Shown piece by piece: positions 18,687 through 28,065 of a DNA stretch of 64,000 bases. Under the pieces are notes generated by a model. The model saw only the letters and a list, made by a program, of their open reading frames with translations, had not been told where the DNA came from and did no database searches. Positions within the stretch are counted from its first letter, which is position 1, and each line of letters starts with the position of its first letter. Where the stretch lies: the NCBI RefSeq assembly GCF_000716875.1, contig NZ_JNWQ01000029.1, positions 1 through 64,000 on the forward strand, read 5' to 3'. Source of the stretch: Streptomyces novaecaesareae (GTDB lineage: Bacteria > Actinomycetota > Actinomycetes > Streptomycetales > Streptomycetaceae). The translations under genes and the position numbers were made by a program.

Positions 18687-18920
18687 CTACAGGTGGACCA
18701 CGGGACAGGTGAGGGTGCGGGTGATGCCCTCGACCTTCTGGACCTCGGCCACCACCATGCGGCCCAGGTCGTCCACGGTCTCGGCCTCGGCCTTGACGAT
18801 CACGTCGTAGGGGCCGGTGACGTCCTCGGCGCTGAGCACGCCGGGGATCCCGGCGATCGTTCGGGCCACCGCGGTGGCCTTTCCTACCTCGGTCTGGATC
18901 AGGATGTATGCCTGTACCAC
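18687..18920 (-). CDS. Stand-alone Lrp/AsnC ligand-binding domain protein
   Basis: 77 aa consisting only of the alpha/beta RAM domain of Lrp/AsnC regulators (MVQAYILIQTEVGKAT, then VTGPYDVIVKAEAETVDDL, then TRTLTCPVVHL). No HTH is present. Such proteins assemble into rings and bind amino acids, sometimes partnering with full-length Lrp proteins. It is upstream of and co-oriented with the DUF3515 gene (19 bases apart), and divergent from thiL. Confidence 0.9.
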   Translation of the reverse strand: MVQAYILIQTEVGKATAVARTIAGIPGVLSAEDVTGPYDVIVKAEAETVDDLGRMVVAEVQKVEGITRTLTCPVVHL

Positions 18921-19128
18921 GGGGACCTCCCGGCGGCCGGTTACGGGGATCGCCGCCGTGATCGCCCGCTCAGGCGTCGAGGGTGGGGTGGGCTCACCGG
19001 CAGTCTGATCACCACGCTACCGCGCAGCGGGCCGGGGAGGGGAGACTTCGGCACCCCCGAAGGGCGTACGCTGCGCGCGGGGGAGCGCGACGGGGACCGG
19101 TACGGATGAAAACGCGAGAGGACGGCAG

Positions 19129-20094
19129 ATGCAGGGGACCGTGGGCGAGCTCGGCGAGTTCGGCCTCATCAGGGAGCTGACCGCCCGGGTACCGCTCACC
19201 GATGCGGTCGACCTCGGCCCGGGAGACGACGCCGCGGTGGTGCGGGCTCCGGACGGCCGGGTCGTGGCGACCACGGACGTCCTGATCGAGAACCGGCACT
19301 TCCGCCGGGACTGGTCCACCGCCTACGACGTGGGCCGCAAGGCCGCCGCCCAGAACCTCGCCGACGTGGCCGCGATGGGGGCGGTGCCGACCGCGATACT
19401 GCTCGGCCTGGTCACCCCCGCCGACCTCCCGACCACCTGGGCCACCGAGTTGATGGACGGGCTGCGCGACGAGTGCCAGGTGGCCGGGGCGACGGTGGTC
19501 GGCGGCGACGTGGTGCGCGGCGACACCGTCATGCTGGCCATCACGGCGCTCGGGGACCTCCAGGGGCGCGCGGCGGTGACCCGCTCCGGCGCGCAGGTCG
19601 GCGACGTGGTCGCGGTGACCGGCTGGCTCGGCTGGTCGGCCGCCGGCCTGACCGTGCTGCAGCGCGGCTTCCGCTCCCCGCGCGCCTTCGTCGAGGCGCA
19701 CCGCAGGCCCGAACCGCCGTACCACGCGGGCCCGGCGGGCGCCGAGTTGGGCGCGACCTCGATGATCGACGTGAGCGACGGGCTGGTCGCCGACCTCGGC
19801 CACGTGGCCCGGGCCAGCGAGGTGGACATCGACCTGAAGGCCGCCGACTTCGACGTCCCGGCGCAGATGGCGGACATCGGCCAGGCGGTCGGGGTGGACC
19901 CGCTGGTCTGGGTGCTCTCCGGCGGCGAGGACCACGCGATCGTGGCGACCTTCCCGCGCGGAGTCCAACTCCCGGCCCGCTGGCGGGTGGTGGGCGAGGT
20001 GACCGGCCGGCCGACGGGCAGCCGCAGCGGCCGGGTCACGGTGGACGGCGCGCCCTGGGACCGGGTCGGCGGCTGGGACCACTTCGCCGAGTGA
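19129..20094 (+). CDS. thiL: Thiamine-monophosphate kinase
   Basis: 321 aa, ATG start. PurM-like fold: DLGPGDDAAVV (Mg-ATP site), TTDVLIENRHFRRDW, KAAAQNLADVAAMGA (nucleotide-binding helix), IDVSDGLVADL and LSGGEDHAIVATF are family signatures. It phosphorylates TMP to thiamine diphosphate. thiD lies 1.2 kb downstream with pfkA between them. The 208-base upstream region shared with the Lrp gene shows no TPP riboswitch that I can recognise. Confidence 0.95.
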   Translation: MQGTVGELGEFGLIRELTARVPLTDAVDLGPGDDAAVVRAPDGRVVATTDVLIENRHFRRDWSTAYDVGRKAAAQNLADVAAMGAVPTAILLGLVTPADLPTTWATELMDGLRDECQVAGATVVGGDVVRGDTVMLAITALGDLQGRAAVTRSGAQVGDVVAVTGWLGWSAAGLTVLQRGFRSPRAFVEAHRRPEPPYHAGPAGAELGATSMIDVSDGLVADLGHVARASEVDIDLKAADFDVPAQMADIGQAVGVDPLVWVLSGGEDHAIVATFPRGVQLPARWRVVGEVTGRPTGSRSGRVTVDGAPWDRVGGWDHFAE

Positions 20095-20281
20095 GTCGTC
20101 GGGTTGACTCGATCTCCGGGTACGGTCTTCGCCGATTGCCCTGCGGCGGACGGCGCGTGACGCTCCGGGCGGGCGGGGGACGGGCTTCGCGGATGCGTTT
20201 TGCGTAGGCTTGCGGCATCCGAGCCCGCCCGCCCGTCCGGCGCGGACGGGCCGAACCACTGCGAGCGGGAGCACACCTGAC

Positions 20282-21307
20282 ATGCGCATCGGTGTACTGA
20301 CCAGCGGCGGCGACTGCCCCGGCCTCAACGCGGTGATCCGCTCGGTGGTGCACCGGGGCACCGACGTCCACGGCGACGAGATCGTCGGCATCCTGGACGG
20401 CTTCCTCGGCCTGATCGAGGGCCGCACCCGGACGGTCTCGCACGACGACGTCACCGGCCTGCTCACCCTCGGCGGCACCGTCCTCGGCTCGGCCCGGGTA
20501 CGGCGCGAGCGGATCGCCTGGGCGGTGGAGAACGCGAAGGCACTGGCCCGGGACATCGGCATCGACGCGCTGATCGCGATCGGCGGCGAGGGGACGCTGA
20601 CCGCCGCCAAGCTGTTCAGCGACGCCGGGCTGCCGGTCGTCGGGGTGCCGAAGACCATCGACAACGACATCGACGCCACCGACGTCACCTTCGGCTTCGA
20701 CACCGCGGTGCACGTCGCGACCGAGGCGATCGACCGGCTGAAGACCACCGCCGAATCCCACCAGCGCGTCATGGTCGTCGAGTTGATGGGCCGGCACACC
20801 GGCTGGATCACCCTCACCGCGGGCATGGCCGGCGGTGCGCACGGCATCCTGATCCCGGAGAAGCCCTTCGACATCGAGGCGGTGGCGCGGATAATCGAGG
20901 ACCGCTTCGCCCGGGGCAAGAAGTTCGCCATCATCGCCGTCGCCGAGGGCGCGGCCCCGGTGCCCGGCACCATGCGCTTCGACCACGGCGAGGTCGACCA
21001 GTACGGCCACCGGACCTTCGGCGGGATCGGCAACCGGCTCGCCCACGAACTGGAGGACCTGCTCGGCAAGGAGGCCCGTCCGGTCATCCTCGGCCACACC
21101 CAGCGCGGCGGCACCCCGACCGCCCGGGACCGGGTGCTCGCCACCCGCTTCGGCTGGCACGCGGTGGAGGCCGTGCACCAGGGCGCGTTCGGGCACTTCA
21201 CCGCGCTGCGCCGGACCGCGATCGAGCTGGTGCCGATCGGCGACGCGGTGACCCGGCTGAAGACGGTGCCGGAGGACCGCTGGGTGGAATCCGAAGCGGT
21301 GCTGTGA
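20282..21307 (+). CDS. pfkA: 6-phosphofructokinase (actinobacterial mixed-substrate group)
   Basis: 341 aa, ATG start. Motifs: [18 protein letters not shown] (ATP loop), [21 protein letters not shown], and [10 protein letters not shown] for fructose 6-phosphate. The glycine in GGEGT is the residue linked to ATP use, while the lysine in PKTIDND is the one found in PPi enzymes. This mixed pattern is typical of actinobacterial group III PFKs, which are ATP-dependent in S. coelicolor. The position between thiL and thiD is not the arrangement I remember from S. coelicolor, so the gene may be inserted or relocated in this lineage. thiD starts 23 bases after it. Confidence 0.95.
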   Translation: MRIGVLTSGGDCPGLNAVIRSVVHRGTDVHGDEIVGILDGFLGLIEGRTRTVSHDDVTGLLTLGGTVLGSARVRRERIAWAVENAKALARDIGIDALIAIGGEGTLTAAKLFSDAGLPVVGVPKTIDNDIDATDVTFGFDTAVHVATEAIDRLKTTAESHQRVMVVELMGRHTGWITLTAGMAGGAHGILIPEKPFDIEAVARIIEDRFARGKKFAIIAVAEGAAPVPGTMRFDHGEVDQYGHRTFGGIGNRLAHELEDLLGKEARPVILGHTQRGGTPTARDRVLATRFGWHAVEAVHQGAFGHFTALRRTAIELVPIGDAVTRLKTVPEDRWVESEAVL

Positions 21308-21330
21308 GGCCGCACGGGTAGGTTGGGCTC

Positions 21331-22143
<813 letters not shown>

Positions 22144-22202
22144 GGGAGCCGGGAGGGGCGGCTCCGGAAAGCCGTGGTGGGCGGGCGAAAACAGTGGTGG
22201 GC

Positions 22203-22235
22203 CTGTCTCTTATACACATCTGACGCTGCCGACGA
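22203..22235. other. Nextera/Tn5 sequencing adapter embedded in the assembly
   Basis: Bases 22203-22221 are CTGTCTCTTATACACATCT, the 19-bp Tn5 mosaic end. Bases 22222-22235 are GACGCTGCCGACGA. Together they are the full 33-nt reverse complement of the Illumina Nextera Read 1 transposase adapter. Its translations give peptides known from contaminated database entries: QMCIRDR on the minus strand, SYTHLTLPT and [10 protein letters not shown] on the plus strand. It is an artefact of library preparation and assembly, not biology. Confidence 0.98.
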
Positions 22236-22372
22236 GCGGTCTGCGTCCGCCCAATCACAGCGCGCACCGTCTGGATGTTGGGGTTCCAACGACGGGGGGT
22301 ACGGCGGTGAGAGTGGGAGATGCTGTTGCCGAAGCCCGGCCCCTTGCCGCAGACGTCGCAGTTGGCAGCCAC
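22236..22372 (-). pseudogene. rpmB: 50S ribosomal protein L28, 3' end lost at the adapter
   Basis: From the GTG at 22372 (after GGAG) the frame reads [20 protein letters not shown] and on through [15 protein letters not shown], which is L28 with its CxxC zinc-binding pair. Homology stops after about 41 residues, followed by a short unrelated stretch and the adapter peptide QMCIRDR. A normal actinobacterial L28 is about 61 aa and ends with a second Cys pair, which is missing here. L28 is a 50S subunit protein. The break is almost certainly an assembly artefact and the organism very probably has an intact gene. Confidence 0.93.
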
Positions 22373-22669
22373 AGGAGTCACTCCAAGACTTCAGATCAGT
22401 TACTTTCGAAAACCCCGCCCACCCACCGGAGCACTCGCGTGAACCAGACCGGACAAGGGGGTGAGCCTGGACGGTTCCAGGCAACCGGAAGAGCATACAA
22501 CGCTTGCTTCCGTCCCACGAAACTACCATGACCGGCCGAGTGATCGCTGCGGTCGCCGACCCGGACGGCCCTCCCCGGCCCCCGATAACCTGCCGGTATC
22601 ACCCCTCGCCGCAGCTTTGAACGCTGCTGCTCCACAGGCCATCGCGGCGTCCCATTCGGAGGAGACCTG
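22373..22669. promoter_or_regulatory. Divergent intergenic region between rpmB and the FakA-like gene
   Basis: 297 bases without a supported gene, holding the divergent promoters of rpmB (minus) and the DAK2 gene (plus). I see no clear -35/-10 pair. The GGAGGAGA site just before 22670 serves the downstream gene. Confidence 0.4.
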
Positions 22670-24301
22670 GTGCTGCACACGCTCGACGCCCCGGCCGTGC
22701 GCACCTGGTGCCAGCTCGCCCTGCGCGCGCTCGGCCAGGCGCGCGAGGAGATCGACGCGCTCAACGTCTATCCGGTCCCGGACGGCGACACCGGCACCAA
22801 CCTCTACCTGACCGTCGAGTCCGCCGCCGCCGAGGTGGAGAGCCGCTTCGCCGACCCCGCCGCCGACCCGGCCCCCGGACTGGCCGAGGCCGTCCGGGCG
22901 ATGGCCCGCGGCGCGCTGGTCGGCGCCCGCGGCAACTCCGGGGTGATCCTCGCCCAGTGGCTGCGCGGCACCGCCGAGACGCTGGCCGAGGGCGGCGGCG
23001 CCGAACAGCTGCGGGCCGCCCTGCAGCGAGCCGCCGACTCCGCCTACCAGGCCGTCGCGGAGCCCGTCGAGGGCACGCTGCTGACCGTCGCCAGGGTCGC
23101 CGCCCGGGAGGCGGTGCGGGCCGGGGACGGGCTCGCCCAGGTCGCCGACACCGCGTACCGGGCCGCCCGGGACGCGCTGCGGCACACCCCGGAGCAGCTC
23201 GCCGTACTGGCCGAGAACGGGGTCGTGGACGCCGGCGGGCGCGGCCTGGTCGCCGTCCTCGGAGCGCTCGCCGACGCCGTCGCCGGGCAGCAGCCGATGG
23301 GGCCGGTCGCGCTGCGCGGGGACCTCCGGGCCCTGGAGAGCTGCGAGGTGCACCTGCGGCCGCCCGGCCCCGGCCACCCCGCCTTCGAGGTCATCTACCT
23401 GCTGGACGCCCCCGACGAGGCGCTGCCCGCGCTGCGCGAGCGGCTCGGCGGGCTCGGCGACTCGCTGGTGATCGGCGGCGGCGACGGCCTGTGGAACGTG
23501 CACGTCCACGTGGACGACGCGGGCGCCGCCGTGGAGGCCGGGGTCGAGGCCGGGCGCCCGCACCAGATCCGGATCACCCACTTCGCCGAGGCCGCCGCCC
23601 GGGCCGGCACCGCCGCCGAACGCGGCGAGCGCGCCGAGCGGGCCCGGGCGGTGCTCTCCGTCGTCTCCGGCGAGGGCCTGGCCGAACTCTGCGAGCAGGC
23701 CGGCGCCGTCGTCCTGCACGCCGACCCGGACCGCCCGCCGGCCAGCGTCGAACTCGCCGCCGCCGTGCGCCGCTCGGCCGCCCGCGAGGTCGTCCTGCTG
23801 CTCAACGACCCCGAACTGCGCGCCGCCGCCGGGGCCGCCGCCGACCAGCTGCGCGAGGAGGGCGTCCGGATCGCCGTCCTTCCCACCCGCTCGCCGGTGC
23901 AGGGGCTGGCGGCGCTCGCGGTGCACGAGGGCGGCCGCCGCTTCGACGAGGACGTCGTCGCCATGACCTCCGCCGCCGGGGCCACCCGGTACGCCCAACT
24001 CGCCGTCGCTGAGGGGGAGTCCTGGACGATGGCCGGGGTCTGCCAGGCCGGTGACGTGCTCGGCCTGATCGACGGCGACGTCGCGGTGATCGGCGCCGGG
24101 CTGGCCGAGGTCGGCGAGAGCGTGCTGGACCGGATGCTCGGCGCGGGCGGCGAACTCGTCACCCTGATCCTCGGCGAGGGGGCCGACGAGGCGCTGGCCG
24201 AACGGCTGGTCGCGCACGTGCGGCACCGGCGGCCCGAGGTGGACGCGGTGGTCTTCCACGGCGGGCAGGAACCGGCGCCGCTGCTGATCGGCGTGGAGTA
24301 G
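22670..24301 (+). CDS. DAK2/FakA-like kinase-domain protein
   Basis: 543 aa, GTG start after GGAGGAGA. N-terminal DhaL (DAK2) domain with VYPVPDGDTGTNLYLT (metal-binding aspartates, about residues 34-49) and GARGNSGVILAQWL. A middle segment contains NVHVHVDDAGA. The C-terminal domain is of the DegV-associated type (VVLLLNDPELRAAA, AVLPTRSPVQGLAAL). The architecture and length match fatty acid kinase FakA, which phosphorylates fatty acids bound to a DegV/FakB partner. No FakB is in the window. The gene is next to recG, as in many Gram-positive genomes. Confidence 0.88.
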   Translation: MLHTLDAPAVRTWCQLALRALGQAREEIDALNVYPVPDGDTGTNLYLTVESAAAEVESRFADPAADPAPGLAEAVRAMARGALVGARGNSGVILAQWLRGTAETLAEGGGAEQLRAALQRAADSAYQAVAEPVEGTLLTVARVAAREAVRAGDGLAQVADTAYRAARDALRHTPEQLAVLAENGVVDAGGRGLVAVLGALADAVAGQQPMGPVALRGDLRALESCEVHLRPPGPGHPAFEVIYLLDAPDEALPALRERLGGLGDSLVIGGGDGLWNVHVHVDDAGAAVEAGVEAGRPHQIRITHFAEAAARAGTAAERGERAERARAVLSVVSGEGLAELCEQAGAVVLHADPDRPPASVELAAAVRRSAAREVVLLLNDPELRAAAGAAADQLREEGVRIAVLPTRSPVQGLAALAVHEGGRRFDEDVVAMTSAAGATRYAQLAVAEGESWTMAGVCQAGDVLGLIDGDVAVIGAGLAEVGESVLDRMLGAGGELVTLILGEGADEALAERLVAHVRHRRPEVDAVVFHGGQEPAPLLIGVE

Positions 24302-24353
24302 GGGGTCCTTCTCTCGCCCGGATTGTCGGTCCGGTGGTGTAAACAGGGCGCTG

Positions 24354-26570
24354 ATGGGCGCTCTCGATGAACCACTGACCAAGCTCGTCGGCGACCGCAC
24401 CGCGAAGGTGCTCGCCGACAGCCTCAAGCTGCGCACGGTCGGGGACCTGCTGCACCACTACCCGCGCCGCTACGTCGAACGCGGCCAGCTCACCAGCCTG
24501 GACGAGCTGGAGATCGACGAGCACGTCACGGTGCTGGCCCGGATCGAGAAGGTCACCCTGATCCCGTTCCGCGGCCGCAAGGGCGACCGCCTGGAGGTCG
24601 TCGTCACCGACGGCCGCAGCCGGCTCTCGCTGGTCTTCTTCAACCAGGGTTGGCGGCAGAAGGAGCTCAAGGCCGGCGCCCAGGGCCTGTTCGCGGGCAA
24701 GGTCGGCGTCTTCAACCGCAGCCGCCAGCTGGTCTCGCCCGACTACCAGCTCCTCGACGAGGACGCCGGGTCGGATGCCGCCAAGCAGTTCGCCGGCCGG
24801 CTCATCCCGGTGTACGGCGCCAGCGCGCAGATGCCCAGCTGGAAGCTGTCGATCTGCGTCGAGACGGCGCTCACCAAGCACCTCGGCGACGTCGGCGAGC
24901 CGCTGCCCGCCGAACTGCGCGAGCGGCACGAGCTGATCCCGCTGCCCGAGGCGCTGGAGCTGATCCACCGCCCGCGCAGCCAGGCCGACCGCGAGCGCGC
25001 CCAGAGCCGGCTGCGCTGGGACGAGGCCTTCGTGCTGCAGGTCGCGCTGGCCCGGCGCCGGGCCGCCGACTCCGCGCTGCCCGCCAAGCCGCGCAAGGCC
25101 CGCGCGGGCGGACTGCTGGACGCCTTCGACGCCCGGCTGCCGTTCACCCTCACTGAGGGCCAGCAGAAGGTGTCCGCCGAGATCGCCGCCGACCTCGCCA
25201 CCGACCACCCGATGCACCGGCTCCTCCAGGGCGAGGTCGGCTCGGGCAAGACGCTGGTCGCGCTGCGCGCCATGCTCGCCGTGGTGGACGCGGGCGGGCA
25301 GGCCGTCCTGCTGGCGCCCACCGAGGTGCTCGCCCAGCAGCACCACCGCTCGATCGTCGAGATGATGGGGGACCTGGCCGAGGGCGGAATGCTCGGCGGC
25401 TCGGACCTCGGCACCCGGGTGGTGCTGCTGACCGGCTCGATGGGCGTCCCGGCCCGCCGCCAGGCGCTGCTCGACATGGCCTGCGGGGACGCCGGGATCG
25501 CCATCGGCACCCACGCGCTGATCGAGGACAAGGTCCAGTTCCAGGACCTCGGCCTGGTCGTGGTGGACGAGCAGCACCGGTTCGGCGTCGAGCAGCGGGA
25601 CGCGCTGCGCGCCAAGGGCGAGCAGCCGCCGCACCTGCTGGTGATGACCGCCACCCCGATCCCGCGCACCGTCGCGATGACCGTCTTCGGGGACCTGGAG
25701 ACCTCCGTCCTCGACCAGCTGCCGGCCGGCCGTTCGCCGATCTCCACCCACGTCGTCCCGGCGCTGGAGAAGCCCAACTTCCTCGCCCGGGCCTGGGAGC
25801 GGGTCCGCGAGGAGGTCGCCAAGGGCCACCGGGCGTACGTGGTCTGCCCCCGGATCGGGGACGAGGAGCCCGCGGCCGAGCCGAAGAAGCGGCGCAGGGC
25901 CGCCGAGGAGGACTTCGAGGAGGTCGCCGACGCCGGCGCCGCGAGCGACGAACGACGCCCCCCGCTCTCGGTGGTGGAGACCGCCGAGCAGCTGGTGAAG
26001 GGCCCGCTCGCCGGCCTGCGGGTGGAGATCCTGCACGGGCGGCTCACCCCGGAGGCCAAGGACGAGGTGATGCGCCGGTTCACGGCCGGCGAGGTGGACG
26101 TGCTGGTCGCCACCACGGTCATCGAGGTCGGCGTCAACGTCCCCAACTCCACCGTGATGGTCATCATGGACGCCGACCGCTTCGGCGTCTCCCAGCTCCA
26201 CCAGCTGCGCGGCCGGGTCGGCCGCGGCAGTGCGGCCGGGCTGTGCCTGCTGGTCAGCGACATGCCCGGGGGCAGCGCCGCCCGGGCCCGGCTGGACGCC
26301 GTGGCGGGCACCCTGGACGGCTTCGAGCTGTCCCGGATCGACCTGGAACAGCGCCGCGAGGGCGATGTGCTGGGCCAGGCACAGTCCGGGGTGAAGTCCT
26401 CGCTCAAGGTGCTCTCGGTGCTGGAGGACGAGGAGGTCATCCTGACCGCCCGGACCGAGGCCACCCGGCTGGTCGCCGAGGACCCGGACCTGGCCGCCCA
26501 CCCTGAGCTGCGCACCGCGCTGGAGAGCCTGCTCGACGAGGACCGCGCGGCCTACATGGAGAAGGGCTGA
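24354..26570 (+). CDS. recG: ATP-dependent DNA helicase RecG
   Basis: 738 aa. The N-terminal wedge/OB domain (about 1-200) is followed by a superfamily 2 helicase core: motif I GEVGSGKT near residue 292, motif II DEQH near 404, motif III MTATPIPRT, and motif VI QLRGRVGRGS near 617. RecG remodels stalled forks and branches Holliday junctions. A charged insertion, rich in Lys/Glu/Ala, lies between the two RecA-like lobes near residues 505-540. It is common in actinobacterial RecG and likely a surface loop. It follows the FakA-like gene by 52 bases. Confidence 0.97.
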   Translation: MGALDEPLTKLVGDRTAKVLADSLKLRTVGDLLHHYPRRYVERGQLTSLDELEIDEHVTVLARIEKVTLIPFRGRKGDRLEVVVTDGRSRLSLVFFNQGWRQKELKAGAQGLFAGKVGVFNRSRQLVSPDYQLLDEDAGSDAAKQFAGRLIPVYGASAQMPSWKLSICVETALTKHLGDVGEPLPAELRERHELIPLPEALELIHRPRSQADRERAQSRLRWDEAFVLQVALARRRAADSALPAKPRKARAGGLLDAFDARLPFTLTEGQQKVSAEIAADLATDHPMHRLLQGEVGSGKTLVALRAMLAVVDAGGQAVLLAPTEVLAQQHHRSIVEMMGDLAEGGMLGGSDLGTRVVLLTGSMGVPARRQALLDMACGDAGIAIGTHALIEDKVQFQDLGLVVVDEQHRFGVEQRDALRAKGEQPPHLLVMTATPIPRTVAMTVFGDLETSVLDQLPAGRSPISTHVVPALEKPNFLARAWERVREEVAKGHRAYVVCPRIGDEEPAAEPKKRRRAAEEDFEEVADAGAASDERRPPLSVVETAEQLVKGPLAGLRVEILHGRLTPEAKDEVMRRFTAGEVDVLVATTVIEVGVNVPNSTVMVIMDADRFGVSQLHQLRGRVGRGSAAGLCLLVSDMPGGSAARARLDAVAGTLDGFELSRIDLEQRREGDVLGQAQSGVKSSLKVLSVLEDEEVILTARTEATRLVAEDPDLAAHPELRTALESLLDEDRAAYMEKG

Positions 26571-26607
26571 GCGGCCCGCTCCGGCCCGCACGGCCTGGGA
26601 ATTGTCA

Positions 26608-26679
26608 GACCCCCGCGAGAGAATGAAGGTGTTCAGGACGCACCCTCAAGGTGCGTACCTGGCACGACACTTGGGGGTC
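26608..26679. promoter_or_regulatory. Nested inverted repeats upstream of the HTH gene
   Basis: An outer pair GACCCCC (26608-26614) and GGGGGTC (26673-26679) encloses an inner pair ACGCACC (26638-26644) and GGTGCGT (26650-26656) with loop CTCAA. The last arm is 5 bases from the start codon at 26685. The arrangement could be an operator or a translation-controlling structure. The role is inferred. Confidence 0.4.
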
Positions 26680-26684
26680 CTGCC

Positions 26685-27218
26685 ATGGCATTCCGTCATC
26701 TCAACGAGCTCCCGCTGGGCGACAAGGTCTTCCGGATCGAACTCGCCAGCGACGACGACCGCGAGGTCACCCTCACCCTGACCGGCTGGCGCGAGGGAGC
26801 GGCCGCCGCGCCGCTCGCCTCGGGCAAGCTCCGCCTGCCGGTCGAGGACGTCGCCTCGCTGCGGATCGCGCTCAACCGCGCGCTGCGGGCGCTGGCGATC
26901 GTCGCGGACGTCTCCGAGCCCATCCCCGACCGCGACGTGCTGCGCGAGCTGTACCCCGGGCACGGCGCCCCCTGGGTGCCGCAGCACGAGGAGGAGCTGG
27001 TCCGGCGCTTCCACGACGGCGAGACCATCGCCCGGATCGCCGCCCGCTTCGGCCGCACGCCCGACTCCGTCCGGACCAAGCTGCGTGAGCTCGGGCACGA
27101 CCCGCGCCGCCCCGAGTTCTGCCCGCCCGACGGCTGCCTGTCCTGGTCCCGCTACGCCTCGCCGGCCCTGCTCGGCGCGGCCGTCCCGGCCCAGTCGGCG
27201 GGCTCCGAGGCGAGCTGA
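26685..27218 (+). CDS. Unknown protein with a helix-turn-helix (177 aa)
   Basis: 177 aa, ATG start. The N-terminal half is beta-rich (MAFRHLNELPLGDKVFRIEL and a following TLTLTGWREG segment). Residues about 104-135 form an HTH resembling a Myb/SANT or sigma-4 type helix pair (LVRRFHDGETIARIAARFGR then TPDSVRTKLRELG). The C-terminus has two cysteines (FCPPDGCLSWSRY). It lies between recG and rsmD and has nested inverted repeats just upstream, suggesting self-regulation. I do not recognise a characterised family. A DNA-binding role is inference from the HTH. Confidence 0.75.
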   Translation: MAFRHLNELPLGDKVFRIELASDDDREVTLTLTGWREGAAAAPLASGKLRLPVEDVASLRIALNRALRALAIVADVSEPIPDRDVLRELYPGHGAPWVPQHEEELVRRFHDGETIARIAARFGRTPDSVRTKLRELGHDPRRPEFCPPDGCLSWSRYASPALLGAAVPAQSAGSEAS

Positions 27219-27266
27219 CCCCCGCCCCCCGCAGGCCCTGCCGGTAAGCCCGGCAGGGCCCCGGCT

Positions 27267-27387
27267 GTGACTCGCCCGCTCGCGTCCGGGGCGCTCGGAC
27301 CCGGCGCCGACGGTCGGCGCTCCCTCGCTCCTGCGTCGCTCCCTCGCTTCTCCCTCTCGGCACCGGCGCGCCCCTTCGGCTCGGGGC
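27267..27387 (-). repeat. Dispersed intergenic repeat, copy B
   Basis: The reverse complement of this 121-base stretch matches 41481-41595 over its full length, with few substitutions and one 6-base insertion (around CGCAGG). It includes the palindromic core GCGCCGACCGTCGGCGC and GAGGGAGCG repeats. Both copies lie in short intergenic gaps and have no real gene. In one frame the element reads RRGAPVP...GSADRRRRVRAP, a peptide I remember from spurious ORFs in many Streptomyces genomes. Confidence 0.88.
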
Positions 27388-27430
27388 CGTATAGCGTGGT
27401 CGGGCAGCGACGAAAGGACCTCCCACCACC

Positions 27431-28015
27431 ATGACCCGCGTGATCGCCGGGGCGGCCGGCGGCCGCCGACTGGCCGTACCGCCCGGCCGGGGCACCCGGC
27501 CGACCTCCGACAAGGCCCGCGAGGCGATGTTCTCCACCCTGGAGGCGCTGCGCGGCACCCTGCACGGGGCCCGGATGCTGGACCTGTTCGGCGGATCGGG
27601 CGCGGTCGGGCTGGAGGCGCTGTCGCGCGGCGCCGAGCACGTCCTGCTGGTCGAGGCGGACGGCCAGGCGGCCCGGGTGATCCGGGAGAACGTCCGGGCG
27701 ATCGGCCTGCCGGGTGCCGAGGTGCGGGCCTCGAAGGCGGAGAAGGTGGTCGTCGGCCCGCCCCCGCAGAGCCCGTACGACCTGGTGTTCCTCGACCCGC
27801 CGTACGCCGTGACGGACGAGGAACTCCGCGAGATGCTGATCACACTCCGGCTCGGGGGCTGGCTCGCGGAGGACGTACTCGTCACCGTGGAGCGCAGCAC
27901 CAGGGGCGGCGAGTTCGGCTGGCCCGAGGGCTTCGAGGGGCTGCGCTCCCGCCGCTACGGCGAGGGCACGCTCTGGTACGGTCGCGCCGCCGACGCGGCC
28001 GGCGAGCAGGAGTAG
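27431..28015 (+). CDS. rsmD: 16S rRNA (guanine966-N2)-methyltransferase
   Basis: 194 aa, ATG start. The SAM-binding motif is ARMLDLFGGSGAVGLEAL, preceded by the RsmD-typical RVIAGAAGGRRL and PTSDKAREAMFS. The catalytic DPPY is at LVFLDPPYAV. It methylates G966 of 16S rRNA. coaD follows 50 bases later, a pairing conserved across bacteria. Confidence 0.95.
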   Translation: MTRVIAGAAGGRRLAVPPGRGTRPTSDKAREAMFSTLEALRGTLHGARMLDLFGGSGAVGLEALSRGAEHVLLVEADGQAARVIRENVRAIGLPGAEVRASKAEKVVVGPPPQSPYDLVFLDPPYAVTDEELREMLITLRLGGWLAEDVLVTVERSTRGGEFGWPEGFEGLRSRRYGEGTLWYGRAADAAGEQE

Positions 28016-28065
28016 CGGGCCGCGGGCCCGCGAGAGCCGTCACCCGACGAGGGAGCACACACGCC

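Noticed and set aside
22203..22221. A natural Tn5/IS50 end
   Set aside because: The 14 bases next to the mosaic end are the synthetic Nextera tail, and no transposase or second end is nearby.
22174..22531. Plus-strand ORFs across the adapter, with SYTHLTLPT or [10 protein letters not shown]
   Set aside because: These are translations of the sequencing adapter and the antisense of rpmB, not genes.
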